The notes beneath the pieces are model-generated. The model was not told the origin of the DNA and made no database searches. It saw only the letters and a list, made by a program, of their open reading frames with translations. This document shows, piece after piece, positions 15,777 to 24,153 of a DNA stretch of 64,000 nt. The stretch spans positions 4,239,228 to 4,303,227 of the forward strand of contig NZ_CP007597.1 of the NCBI RefSeq assembly GCF_000661955.1, read 5' to 3'. The DNA is from Stenotrophomonas rhizophila (lineage in GTDB: Bacteria > Pseudomonadota > Gammaproteobacteria > Xanthomonadales > Xanthomonadaceae). Within the stretch, counting starts at the first letter, position 1. The number at the start of each line of letters is the position of its first letter. Position numbers and translations under genes: made by a program.

Positions 15777-17219
15777 ATGCATTACCTCGACAATCTTCTC
15801 CTCAACACCGACAGCTACAAGGCCAGCCACTGGCTGCAGTATCCGCCGGGCACCGACGCCACCTTCTTCTACGTGGAGTCGCGCGGCGGCCACTACGACC
15901 GCACGCTGTTCTTCGGTCTGCAGGCGATCCTGAAGGACTACCTGGCCAAGCCGATCACCCATGCCGACATCGACGTGGCGCGCGATCTCTTCGCCGCCCA
16001 CGGCGAGCCCTTCAACGAGGCGGGCTGGCGCTACATCGTCGATACGCACGGCGGCCTGATGCCGATCCGCATCCGCGCCGTGCCCGAGGGCAGCGTGGTG
16101 CCGGTGCACAACGCGCTGATGACGATCGAATCGACCGACCCGCAGGCGTTCTGGGTACCGTCGTATCTTGAAACGATGCTGCTGCGCGTGTGGTACCCGG
16201 TCACGGTGGCCACCACCAGCTGGCACGCCAAGCAGACCATCCGCCAGTACCTGGAGCGCACCAGCGACGACCCGGAAGGCCAGTTGCCGTTCAAGCTGCA
16301 CGACTTCGGCAGCCGGGGCGTGTCGAGCCTGGAATCGGCCGCCATCGGCGGCGCCGCGCACCTGGTCAACTTCCTCGGCACCGACACTGTCTCGGCCCTG
16401 CTGTTCGCCCGCGCCTTCTATCACGAGGCCATGGCCGGCTATTCGATCCCGGCCGCCGAGCACAGCACGATTACCAGCTGGGGCCGCGACAACGAGGTGG
16501 AGGCCTACCGCAACATGCTGGCCCGCTTCGCCACGCCTGGCGCGCTGGTGGCCGTGGTCTCGGACAGCTACGACATCTTCCACGCGATCACCCGGCACTG
16601 GGGCACCACCCTGCGCCAGCAGGTGATCGACTCGGGCGCCACCGTGGTGATCCGCCCGGATTCGGGCGACCCGGTGGCGGTGGTGCTGCAGTGCCTGCAG
16701 CTGCTCGACGACGCCTTCGGCCACGTGGTCAACGGCAAGGGCTACAAGGTGCTCAACCACGTGCGCGTGATCCAGGGTGACGGCGTCAACCCGACCAGCA
16801 TCGGCCAGATCCTGGCCAGCATCACCGCCGCCGGCTACGCCGCCGACAACGTCGCCTTCGGCATGGGCGGCGCGCTGCTGCAGCGGCTGGACCGCGACAC
16901 CCAGAAGTTCGCGCTGAAGTGCTCGGCCGCGCGCGTGGACGGGAAATGGATCGACGTCTACAAGGACCCGGTGACCGACAGTGGCAAGCAGAGCAAGCGC
17001 GGCCGCATGCGCCTGCTGCGCCATCGCGAGTACGGCCAGTTCCGGACGGTGTCGGTGCCGGCCGACGCGGAATCGCTGACAGCCGCCGCGCTGCCGCTGG
17101 GCTACGAGGATGCGATGGTCACGGTCTGGGAGAACGGCACGTTGCTGCAGGACGATACGTTGGCTGAGATCCGCAGCCGGGCCGATGATGCGCGGTTGAG
17201 CGATACATCGAATCGATGA
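15777..17219 (+). CDS. nadV: Nicotinamide phosphoribosyltransferase (NAMPT), 480 aa
   Basis: Converts nicotinamide and PRPP to NMN in a single non-deamidating step. Motifs are typical: NTDSYKASHW at the N-terminus, FKLHDFGSRGVSS, PAAEHSTITSWGRDNE, VSDSYDIF, VIRPDSGDP and the FGMGGALLQ loop. The ATG at 15777 has AAGGAG nine bases upstream and is preferred to the in-frame codon at 15747. It is the last gene of the NAD-salvage cluster, about 60 bp after nadM. Its length matches bacterial NadV and eukaryotic NAMPT. A separate nicotinamidase gene lies about 4.5 kb downstream. Confidence 0.95.
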   Translation: MHYLDNLLLNTDSYKASHWLQYPPGTDATFFYVESRGGHYDRTLFFGLQAILKDYLAKPITHADIDVARDLFAAHGEPFNEAGWRYIVDTHGGLMPIRIRAVPEGSVVPVHNALMTIESTDPQAFWVPSYLETMLLRVWYPVTVATTSWHAKQTIRQYLERTSDDPEGQLPFKLHDFGSRGVSSLESAAIGGAAHLVNFLGTDTVSALLFARAFYHEAMAGYSIPAAEHSTITSWGRDNEVEAYRNMLARFATPGALVAVVSDSYDIFHAITRHWGTTLRQQVIDSGATVVIRPDSGDPVAVVLQCLQLLDDAFGHVVNGKGYKVLNHVRVIQGDGVNPTSIGQILASITAAGYAADNVAFGMGGALLQRLDRDTQKFALKCSAARVDGKWIDVYKDPVTDSGKQSKRGRMRLLRHREYGQFRTVSVPADAESLTAAALPLGYEDAMVTVWENGTLLQDDTLAEIRSRADDARLSDTSNR

Positions 17220-17337
17220 CCACCGTCCCGCGGGCGTGACCGCGTCCGCTTTCGCCTGCGCAAAATTCAGCGAGCATCACAGGCGAGGCCCGCTGATCGA
17301 CTGCCCTGTGCATCAGCGGGCCGGATTGGTCCCGTTT

Positions 17338-17368
17338 GACGATACTACCGTCACGCGTTAGTATCGTC
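17338..17368. promoter_or_regulatory. Operator palindrome of the higBA pair
   Basis: GACGATACTA (17338-17347) and TAGTATCGTC (17359-17368) form a perfect 10-bp inverted repeat with an 11-bp spacer, ending 16 bp before the toxin start. HigA antitoxins autorepress by binding such sites, so this is the likely operator overlapping the promoter. Confidence 0.7.
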
Positions 17369-17384
17369 ATTATAGGAAGCTGTC

Positions 17385-17666
17385 ATGTCCATCGTGTCGT
17401 TCCGATGCATTACTACCAAGAGCTTGTTCATGGGTAGGCGCATCCGAAGGTTCCAGGATATCCAGCGCGTTGCGATACGGAAGCTCGCCATGCTGGATGC
17501 GGCCGTCCGGCTGGAAGACCTGCGCATTCCACCGGCCAACCGCCTGGAACCACTGCGCGCCAATCGTGCGGGTCAGCACAGCATCCGCGTCAACGACCAG
17601 TACCGATTGTGCTTCACATGGACCGATGCAGGTCCTGCAGACGTAGAGCTTTGCGACTATCACTGA
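17385..17666 (+). CDS. higB: Type II toxin, RelE/HigB family, 93 aa
   Basis: A small basic protein of the RelE/ParE superfamily, HigB branch. These are ribosome-dependent mRNA interferases. The family pattern is seen in the central leucine/Ala-rich helix and the C-terminal HSIRVNDQYRLCFTW strand pair, where Arg and Tyr are the usual catalytic side-chain types. The toxin precedes the antitoxin, the gene order typical of higBA. GGAAG precedes the ATG. Eleven bases separate its stop from higA. The inverted repeat just upstream is the presumed autoregulatory site. Confidence 0.9.
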   Translation: MSIVSFRCITTKSLFMGRRIRRFQDIQRVAIRKLAMLDAAVRLEDLRIPPANRLEPLRANRAGQHSIRVNDQYRLCFTWTDAGPADVELCDYH

Positions 17667-17677
17667 GGGCTGCCTAC

Positions 17678-17974
17678 ATGCGTTCGATTCCCTACCCGCA
17701 CCCCGGTGAAATCCTGCAGGAGGAGTTCCTCACCCCTTTCGGGATGACGGCTTACCGCTTGGCCAAGTCCATCGACGTGAAGCAGACGCGCATCGGCGAG
17801 ATCATCGCGGGCAGGCGCAGCATCACCGCCGACACCGCATTGCGACTGGCGCGCTTCTTCGGCACCAGCGAGGCCTTCTGGCTCAACCTGCAGATGGCCT
17901 ACGACGCGGCGAAGGCCAGGGACGAACTGGCCGACGTCCTGGCGCGCATCGAGCCATACCACCACGCGGCCTGA
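17678..17974 (+). CDS. higA: HigA-type antitoxin, XRE family DNA-binding protein, 98 aa
   Basis: A helix-turn-helix protein beginning IPYPHPGEILQEEFLTP, the hallmark opening of HigA antitoxins. The HTH covers roughly residues 20-65 (TAYRLAKSIDVKQTRIGEII). The start ATG at 17678 is chosen because the homologous region begins there and the upstream in-frame sequence overlaps higB. It should neutralise the toxin by direct binding and repress the operon through the palindrome at 17338-17368. Confidence 0.93.
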   Translation: MRSIPYPHPGEILQEEFLTPFGMTAYRLAKSIDVKQTRIGEIIAGRRSITADTALRLARFFGTSEAFWLNLQMAYDAAKARDELADVLARIEPYHHAA

Positions 17975-18134
17975 GCGGCCGCCATTCCCCTCCCCTTGCT
18001 TGCCGCAAACGCGTGGATGGCCTCCGGCACCCGGTGCGACGGACATTGCTGTCACGTGCGTTGCATCGTCCATGACCTTCCTTCGTTAGCGCGACGCCCC
18101 TTGACCACCGCCCGGCTTCGGCCTACCTTGTGCT

Positions 18135-18340
18135 CGCCGAAGGTATCCATCTCTTCATGCAGATAAAGGGATGGGTTTAAACGGGAATCCGGTGAAGGCG
18201 CCTCGTGCGCCCATTCCGGAGCTGCCCCGCAGCGGTGAATGGAAACGAATCCTGCCAACAGCACTGGGCCCCGGCCTGGGAAGCGGCAGGTACTAGGTGG
18301 GCGTTCGCGCCCGTGTCCATCAGCCCGAATACCGGCCCCG
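18135..18340 (+). promoter_or_regulatory. Cobalamin (B12) riboswitch upstream of metE
   Basis: Conserved aptamer segments are readable in order: GGGAATCCGGTGAAG (18183-18197), CCGGAGCTGCCCCGCAGCGG (18216-18235), CACTGGGCC, then CTGGGAAGCGGCAGG (18276-18290), and a closing AATACC pairing with GGTAT at 18142. It precedes metE, the B12-independent methionine synthase, so cobalamin should switch metE off. About 230 nt separate the aptamer from the start codon. A short GGGGAC/GTCCCC hairpin (18345-18362) follows but lacks a U-run, so the mode of control is not decided. Confidence 0.88.
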
Positions 18341-18568
18341 GCCGGGGGACACGACCGTCCCCTGATTCGACCTGGAACGTCCGCGGGGAGGTTGCCGGGG
18401 CCTGCCGCCATGCCGCCCGCGTGGCGCTGCCCCCGTGCGTCCGCTCCACGACATCCGGTTCGCCCGCGGGGGCGAAGGTCGCTGGCGGGGCGGACACGGC
18501 AGCCATGTCGTGCACGGCGCGCGGTTCCTTCGTTCCTCAATGCCGCTACTGCAATGAGGACACGTTCC

Positions 18569-20866
18569 ATGACCACTGTTACCAACCTGGGGTTTCCCCG
18601 CATCGGCGCCAAGCGCGAACTCAAGCGTGCGCTGGAAGCGTTCTGGTCCGGCGAAAGCAGCGCCCAGTCGCTGCAGGACACCGCCAGCGGCCTGCGCGAG
18701 CGCCATTGGCAGCTGCAGCGCGAGGCCGGCGTCGATGTGCCGCCGAGCAACGACTTCAGCTTCTACGATCAGGTGCTCGACGCGGCCTTCCTGTTCGACG
18801 CCATCCCGGCGCGCTACCGCGCCCTGGCCGACGCCGAGCCGCTGGCCGGTTACTTCGCCATGGCCCGGGGCGTGCAACGCGACGGCTATGACCTGCACGC
18901 GCTGGAAATGACCAAGTGGTTCGACACCAACTACCACTACCTGGTGCCCGAACTGCAGGCCGGCCAGGGCTTCGCGCTGCGCGGCGACAAGCCGCTGGCC
19001 GAATACCGCCAGGCCAAGGCGCTGGGCATCGAGACCCGCCCGGTGCTGATCGGCCCGGTGACCTTCCTGCTGCTGTCCAAGACCACCGACGGCAGCCGCG
19101 CACTGGACCTGCTTGACGCCCTGCTGCCGGTGTACGTGCAGCTGCTGGGCCAGCTGAAGGACGCTGGCGCGCAGTGGGTGCAGCTGGACGAGCCGGCGCT
19201 GGTGCAGGATCTGGACGAGGCCACCCGCGCCGCGTTCACCCATGCCTACGCGGTACTGGCCGAGGCGGCGCGGCCGAAGGTGCTGGTGGCCACCTACTTC
19301 GGTGCGCTGGACGACAACCTGCCGCTGGCCGCCTCGCTGCCGGTGGATGGCCTGCACGTGGACCTGGTGCGCGCCCCGGAGCAGCTGGATGCGGTGATCA
19401 AGGCGCTGCCCCCAGGTCGTGTGCTGTCGGCCGGTCTGGTCAACGGTCGCAACATCTGGCGCACGCATCCGGACAACGCACTGGTGCTGGCCCGTTACGC
19501 GCACGGCCACGTGGGCAGCGATGCGCTGTGGCTGGCCCCGTCGTGTTCGCTGCTGCACAGCCCGGTCGACCTGGACCTGGAAAAAAAGCTGGATGACGAA
19601 CTGCACAGCTGGCTGGCGTTCTCCAGGCAGAAGCTGCAGGAGCTGCGCGTGCTGGCCGATGCCATCGACTCCCCGGCCCGCGCCGAGGACGCGCTGGCGC
19701 ACTCGCGTGCGTGCATCGAATCGCGCCGGCGCTCGCCGCGCGTGCACAAGGCCGCGGTGGCCGCGCGCCTGGCCGCCCTGACCGCCGCCGATGCGCAGCG
19801 CCACAGCCCCTACCCGCAGCGCCACCTGGCCCAGGCCGGTGCGCTGCAGCTGCCACGCTTCCCCACCACCACGATCGGCTCTTTCCCGCAGACCCTGGAA
19901 GTACGCGAGGCCCGCGCCAGCAACAAGTCCGGCAAGCTGTCCGACGCCGACTACGATGCGTTCCTGGCCACCCAGACCGAACACTGCGTACGCGTGCAGG
20001 AGCAGATCGGGCTGGACGTGCTGGTGCACGGCGAGTTCGAGCGCAACGACATGGTGGAGTACTTCGGCGAGCAGCTGGACGGCTTCGCGTTTACCAAGAA
20101 CGGCTGGGTGCAGAGCTATGGCTCGCGCTGCGTGAAGCCGCCGGTGATCTTCGGCGACGTGACCCGCCCGCAGCCGATGACGGTGCGCTGGTCGCAGTAC
20201 GCGCAGTCGCTGACCGACCGCCCGATGAAGGGCATGCTGACCGGCCCGGTGACGGTGCTGCAGTGGTCGTTCGTGCGCGATGACCAGTCGCGCGCGGACA
20301 CCTGCCGGCAGATCGCATTGGCGCTGCGCGACGAGGTACTGGACCTGGAGGCGGCCGGCATCGGCGTGATCCAGATCGACGAGCCGGCCATCCGCGAAGG
20401 CCTGCCGCTGCGCCGCGCGCAGTGGCGCGAGTACCTGGACTGGGCGGTGGAAGCGTTCCGGATCAGTGCCAGTGGCGTGCGCGATGCGACCCAGATCCAC
20501 ACGCACATGTGCTATTCCGAGTTCAACGACATCATCCACTCGGTGGCGGCGATGGATGCCGACGTGATCTCGATCGAGACCTCGCGCTCGCGCATGGAGC
20601 TGCTGGATGCGTTCGTGCGCTTCCAGTATCCCAACGAGATCGGCCCGGGCGTGTATGACATCCACTCCCCGCGTGTGCCCGACAAGGAAGAGATGCTGGC
20701 GCTGCTGCGCAAGGCCGCCGAAGTCCTCCGGCCCGAGCAGATCTGGGTTAACCCCGACTGCGGCCTGAAGACCCGCGGCTGGAAGGAAACCCGCGCCGCG
20801 CTGGAAGCACTGGTGGCCGCCGCGCGCCAGCTGCGCGAGGAAACCGCCGACGCCAACGCCGCCTGA
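18569..20866 (+). CDS. metE: Cobalamin-independent methionine synthase, 765 aa
   Basis: Transfers the methyl group of 5-methyltetrahydropteroyltri-L-glutamate to homocysteine. The zinc ligands are all present: His646, Cys648, Glu670 and Cys731 (matching H641, C643, E665, C726 in E. coli). The N-terminus [18 protein letters not shown] is typical. The ATG at 18569 has GAGGA upstream; an in-frame ATG at 18554 includes that site and is unlikely. Expression is expected to fall when cobalamin is available, through the riboswitch at 18135-18340. Confidence 0.97.
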   Translation: MTTVTNLGFPRIGAKRELKRALEAFWSGESSAQSLQDTASGLRERHWQLQREAGVDVPPSNDFSFYDQVLDAAFLFDAIPARYRALADAEPLAGYFAMARGVQRDGYDLHALEMTKWFDTNYHYLVPELQAGQGFALRGDKPLAEYRQAKALGIETRPVLIGPVTFLLLSKTTDGSRALDLLDALLPVYVQLLGQLKDAGAQWVQLDEPALVQDLDEATRAAFTHAYAVLAEAARPKVLVATYFGALDDNLPLAASLPVDGLHVDLVRAPEQLDAVIKALPPGRVLSAGLVNGRNIWRTHPDNALVLARYAHGHVGSDALWLAPSCSLLHSPVDLDLEKKLDDELHSWLAFSRQKLQELRVLADAIDSPARAEDALAHSRACIESRRRSPRVHKAAVAARLAALTAADAQRHSPYPQRHLAQAGALQLPRFPTTTIGSFPQTLEVREARASNKSGKLSDADYDAFLATQTEHCVRVQEQIGLDVLVHGEFERNDMVEYFGEQLDGFAFTKNGWVQSYGSRCVKPPVIFGDVTRPQPMTVRWSQYAQSLTDRPMKGMLTGPVTVLQWSFVRDDQSRADTCRQIALALRDEVLDLEAAGIGVIQIDEPAIREGLPLRRAQWREYLDWAVEAFRISASGVRDATQIHTHMCYSEFNDIIHSVAAMDADVISIETSRSRMELLDAFVRFQYPNEIGPGVYDIHSPRVPDKEEMLALLRKAAEVLRPEQIWVNPDCGLKTRGWKETRAALEALVAAARQLREETADANAA

Positions 20867-20890
20867 TCCCCCCTGTAAAGATGACCCAAG

Positions 20891-20923
20891 GACCGCACCG
20901 CCGCCGTTGCCGGCGGTGCGGTC
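20891..20923 (+). terminator. Perfect 13-bp hairpin between metE and queH
   Basis: GACCGCACCGCCG and its exact complement CGGCGGTGCGGTC flank a 7-nt loop. It begins 25 bp after the metE stop and ends 13 bp before the queH start. There is no U-run after it, so it may be a weak terminator, an mRNA-stabilising 3' end for metE, or a structure affecting queH translation. Confidence 0.5.
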
Positions 20924-20935
20924 GACGAGACGTAC

Positions 20936-21622
20936 ATGACCACGCCCACCGTTACCCCGATCGACCGCCCCACCCTGTCCCTGCCCGACGGCCATACCCG
21001 GCTGCTGCTGCATTCGTGCTGCGCACCGTGCTCGGGCGAAGTGATGGAAGCCATCACCGCCTCCGGCATCGACTACACGATCTTCTTCTACAACCCCAAC
21101 ATCCACCCGGCGAGGGAATACGAACTGCGCAAGCAGGAGAACATCCGCTTTGCCGAAAAGCATGGCGTGCCGTTCGTCGACGCCGACTACGATACCGACA
21201 ACTGGTTCGCACGTGCCCGCGGCATGGAGGCCGAACCCGAGCGCGGCATCCGCTGCACGATGTGCTTTGACATGCGCTTCGTGCGCACCGCGCTGTATGC
21301 GCACGAGCATGGCTTTCCGGTGATCAGCAGTTCGCTGGGCATCTCGCGCTGGAAGGACATGAACCAGATCAACGACTGCGGCCACCGCGCCGCCGCGCAT
21401 TACCCGGGTATCCAGTACTGGGATTACAACTGGCGCAAGGGCGGTGGCGCCGCGCGCATGGTGGAGATCAGCAAGCGCGAGCAGTTCTACCAGCAGGAGT
21501 ACTGCGGCTGCGTGTACTCGCTGCGCGACGCCAACCGTCACCGCCGCGAAACCGGCCGCGAGCGCATCAAGATCGGCCTGCTGTATTACGGGCAGGACAA
21601 CGACGCGCCCAAGGGCGATTGA
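20936..21622 (+). CDS. queH: Epoxyqueuosine reductase QueH, 228 aa
   Basis: Catalyses the last step of queuosine synthesis in tRNA, reducing epoxyqueuosine, as a non-homologous alternative to QueG. The cysteine motifs of the family (formerly DUF208) are present: HSCCAPCS (Cys28, 29, 32), RCTMC (Cys107, 110) and the later YCGC pair; these bind an iron-sulfur cluster and metal. The rest ([30 protein letters not shown]) also matches. It lies 69 bp after metE on the same strand, behind a strong hairpin. Confidence 0.95.
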   Translation: MTTPTVTPIDRPTLSLPDGHTRLLLHSCCAPCSGEVMEAITASGIDYTIFFYNPNIHPAREYELRKQENIRFAEKHGVPFVDADYDTDNWFARARGMEAEPERGIRCTMCFDMRFVRTALYAHEHGFPVISSSLGISRWKDMNQINDCGHRAAAHYPGIQYWDYNWRKGGGAARMVEISKREQFYQQEYCGCVYSLRDANRHRRETGRERIKIGLLYYGQDNDAPKGD

Positions 21623-21679
21623 CGTTCGCACGCGGGGCCGCCACGCTGGTTGCCCCGCTTCCGTTGTGTTGGATCTGCC

Positions 21680-22309
21680 ATGACCGCCGCCCTACCCGCC
21701 GATGTGGCCCTGCTGGTGATCGACCTGCAGCCGGACTTCATGCCCGGTGGCGCGCTGGCCTGCGAACAGGGCGACGCGCTGGTGGCCCCCATTGCCGACC
21801 TGCTTGCGCAGCGCCGCTACCGCACGGTGGTGGCCACCCAGGACTGGCACCCGGCCGACCACGCCTCGTTCGCCAGCCAGCACCCGGGGCATCTGCCGTT
21901 CGAGGCGATCCTGCTGCATGCGCAGCCGCAGACCCTGTGGCCGGACCACTGTGTGCAGGGCAGCGCCGGTGCAGCACTGCACCCGGGCGTGGACTGGACC
22001 GTTGCCGACCTGATCCTGCGCAAGGGCACGCGCCAGCAGGTGGACTCCTACAGCGCGTTCCGCGAGAACCACGGCCCGGACGGCAGCCGCCCGCCAACCG
22101 GGCTGGCCGGCTGGCTGCATGAGCGCGGTATCCGCGAGGTGCACGTGTGCGGGTTGGCGCGCGATTACTGCGTGCTGTGGAGCGCGCAGGACGCGGTGAA
22201 ATCCGGGTTCCGGGTGAAGTTCCTGTGGGACCTGACCCGGCCGGTGACCGACGCCAACGACGGCATGGTGCGCGAGGCATTGGCGAAGGCGAAGATCGCG
22301 GTTATCTGA
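21680..22309 (+). CDS. pncA: Nicotinamidase, 209 aa
   Basis: Hydrolyses nicotinamide to nicotinate, feeding the deamidating salvage route to NAD. The cysteine-hydrolase triad is visible: Asp15 (VIDLQPDF), Lys115 (LRKGT) and Cys164 (RDYCV). The metal-binding region reads TQDWHPADHASF. The start at 21680 is preferred over an upstream in-frame ATG at 21650. With nadV about 4.5 kb upstream, this strain has both ways of recycling nicotinamide. It is 57 bp from queH and could be cotranscribed with it. Confidence 0.95.
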   Translation: MTAALPADVALLVIDLQPDFMPGGALACEQGDALVAPIADLLAQRRYRTVVATQDWHPADHASFASQHPGHLPFEAILLHAQPQTLWPDHCVQGSAGAALHPGVDWTVADLILRKGTRQQVDSYSAFRENHGPDGSRPPTGLAGWLHERGIREVHVCGLARDYCVLWSAQDAVKSGFRVKFLWDLTRPVTDANDGMVREALAKAKIAVI

Positions 22310-22337
22310 CGGGCGACGCCGGGCGCCGGCCGGAACG

Positions 22338-22541
22338 GCGTACCGGCCAACGGTCGGTACCTACCGGATCAAAGAACGATCGGCGGGTGCCGGCTGTGCG
22401 CTGGTAGTGCCGGCCGCTGGCCGGCTCCCGATACCGTGTGGGGCATGCGAGGAGCCGGCCAGCGGCCGGCACTACCCGCCATCCCAGACGACCCCGGGCG
22501 CCGGCCAGAAAGCGTACCGACCAACGGTCGGTACCTACCGG
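22338..22541. repeat. Four SMAG/REP palindromes downstream of pncA
   Basis: Copies at 22338-22367 and 22513-22541 are of the GGTAGGTACCGACC variant; copies at 22403-22429 and 22451-22477 are the GCCGGCC variant and face each other as an inverted pair. The block lies between the converging pncA and purU genes, a common place for such repeats and a possible transcription barrier. Confidence 0.85.
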
Positions 22542-22566
22542 GACGCCGCGCCCCGGCGCGGGCCGG

Positions 22567-23418
22567 TCAGCGGAACACCACCGTGCGATGCCCGTTGCGC
22601 AGGATCCGGTGCTCCACATGCCGGCGCACGGCGCGGGCCAGCACCTGCGATTCGGTGTCGCTGCCCAGCCGCACCAGGTCGCGCGGGGTCATGGCGTGGT
22701 CCACGCGCGCAACGTCCTGTTCGATGATCGGACCTTCGTCCAGGTCTTCGGTGACGTAGTGCGCGGTCGCGCCGATGATCTTGACCCCGCGGGCGTGCGC
22801 CTGGTGATACGGCTGTGCGCCCTTGAAGCTGGGCAGGAAGCTGTGGTGGATGTTGATCGCCCGGCCCGCCAGCGCCTGGCACAGGCGCGGCGACAGGATC
22901 TGCATGTAACGCGCCAGCACCACCAGGTCGATCTGCTCGCGCTCGACCAGGTCGATGATCTGCTGTTCCTGTACGGCGCGGTTGTCGGCGTTGACCGGCA
23001 GGTGGTGGAACGGTACTCCGTACGAACCGGCCAATGCGGCGAAGTCGTCATGGTTGGACGCCACCGCCGCGATATCCACCTGCAGCTGCCGGCTGTGCGC
23101 GCGGAACAGCAGGTCGTTCAGGCAATGCCCCTGCTTGCTCACCAGCACCAGCAGCCGTGCACGGCGGCGCGCGTCGTGCAGTTGCCAGTCCATCTGGAAC
23201 TCCGCCGCCAGCGTGGCCATGCGCGCTTCGACATCGGCCAGCGCCTGGCTGGCGGCGCGATCGAAGTGCACGCGCAGGAAGAACCGGCCGCTCTCTTCGT
23301 CGCCGAACTGCTGGGCATCCAGGATGTTGCAGCCGAGCTCGAACAGCAGGCCAGACACGCGGTAGACAATCCCGGTACGGTCCGGGCACGAGAGGGTAAG
23401 AATGGAATCAGGGCGCAT
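22567..23418 (-). CDS. purU: Formyltetrahydrofolate deformylase, 283 aa
   Basis: Hydrolyses 10-formyl-tetrahydrofolate to formate and tetrahydrofolate, supplying formate for purine synthesis and balancing one-carbon pools. The N-terminal ACT domain (about 1-80) is followed by a formyltransferase-fold catalytic domain. Catalytic motifs are NIHHSFLPSFKG and GATAHYVTEDLDEGP. The length is typical. It converges with pncA across a REP block and stands alone. Confidence 0.96.
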   Translation of the reverse strand: MRPDSILTLSCPDRTGIVYRVSGLLFELGCNILDAQQFGDEESGRFFLRVHFDRAASQALADVEARMATLAAEFQMDWQLHDARRRARLLVLVSKQGHCLNDLLFRAHSRQLQVDIAAVASNHDDFAALAGSYGVPFHHLPVNADNRAVQEQQIIDLVEREQIDLVVLARYMQILSPRLCQALAGRAINIHHSFLPSFKGAQPYHQAHARGVKIIGATAHYVTEDLDEGPIIEQDVARVDHAMTPRDLVRLGSDTESQVLARAVRRHVEHRILRNGHRTVVFR

Positions 23419-23554
23419 CCGACCAGTTTAAGCGAGCACCGCCGGTGGGGGGACGATGCTCTCAGATGCAACCAAGCTGCACTCCTGCGGATCCGGGCAG
23501 CGCCTTGTCTCAACCGGATCGCTGGAGCCAGTGGCTTGCATTTGCATGGGGTAC

Positions 23555-23986
23555 TCAGGACGGATCCTGGAGGGTGCGGATCCTTTCATGCTCAAGGGTT
23601 TCGCTACGTAAGGGCGGCAGCGTTGCAAGTATCCTGGTCACGCCGAAGAGAGCGAGCACGCGGTACGCTTCGCTGTAGCTCAGTTCCTCAACGATGTCCT
23701 GGTATCGAAGGGTGGTCACTCCGGCCGCATTGAAGCGAAGTGACGCAACGAAGCGCTGACGCGCCGGTACAGAGAAGGACCGCAGTGGTGAGTCCGGCGA
23801 GAGACTCTGTAGATGCTCCTGCAACCGTACAGCGCTGTTGATGGGTGCATTTTTCTGCGCGATCGCCAGCGTTTCAGCCTGAGAATTGATAGGGGGAACA
23901 TCCTGCAGCCCATGGGCGGAGGACGGGAGTGCGCCCAACGAGGCAGCAAAGACGACGAACGACATCAAGACTGGACGTATCTTCAT
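23555..23986 (-). CDS. Exported hypothetical protein, 143 aa
   Basis: A small secreted or periplasmic protein with a convincing signal peptide (residues 1-25, with SSAHG near the cleavage site) and an AGGGGG ribosome site upstream of the ATG at 23986. The mature part is about 118 residues, mostly helical in appearance, without cysteines or known motifs. Base composition is less GC-rich than the neighbours, so it may be more recently acquired. Function is unknown. Confidence 0.72.
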   Translation of the reverse strand: MKIRPVLMSFVVFAASLGALPSSAHGLQDVPPINSQAETLAIAQKNAPINSAVRLQEHLQSLSPDSPLRSFSVPARQRFVASLRFNAAGVTTLRYQDIVEELSYSEAYRVLALFGVTRILATLPPLRSETLEHERIRTLQDPS

Positions 23987-24153
23987 GACCGATCCCCCTG
24001 AGGGTTGGCGTTACCGCGACATGTGCGGCAACGCCACGCTAACCAATCACGTTCGTCCAGAACCGGTTGACGATCACGAGATAGGGAGAATCCCTCGATT
24101 CCTATCTGAAGTAATAGTTTCCTTATGATGAATCGGCCGGGCTGGAGTCTTCG

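Noticed and set aside
18320..21631. Open frame of 1103 codons on the minus strand
   Set aside because: It runs antisense through metE and queH, both certain genes. In 65-70% GC DNA long antisense frames arise by chance; its composition (Arg/His/Gln/Val-rich) is that of a shadow.
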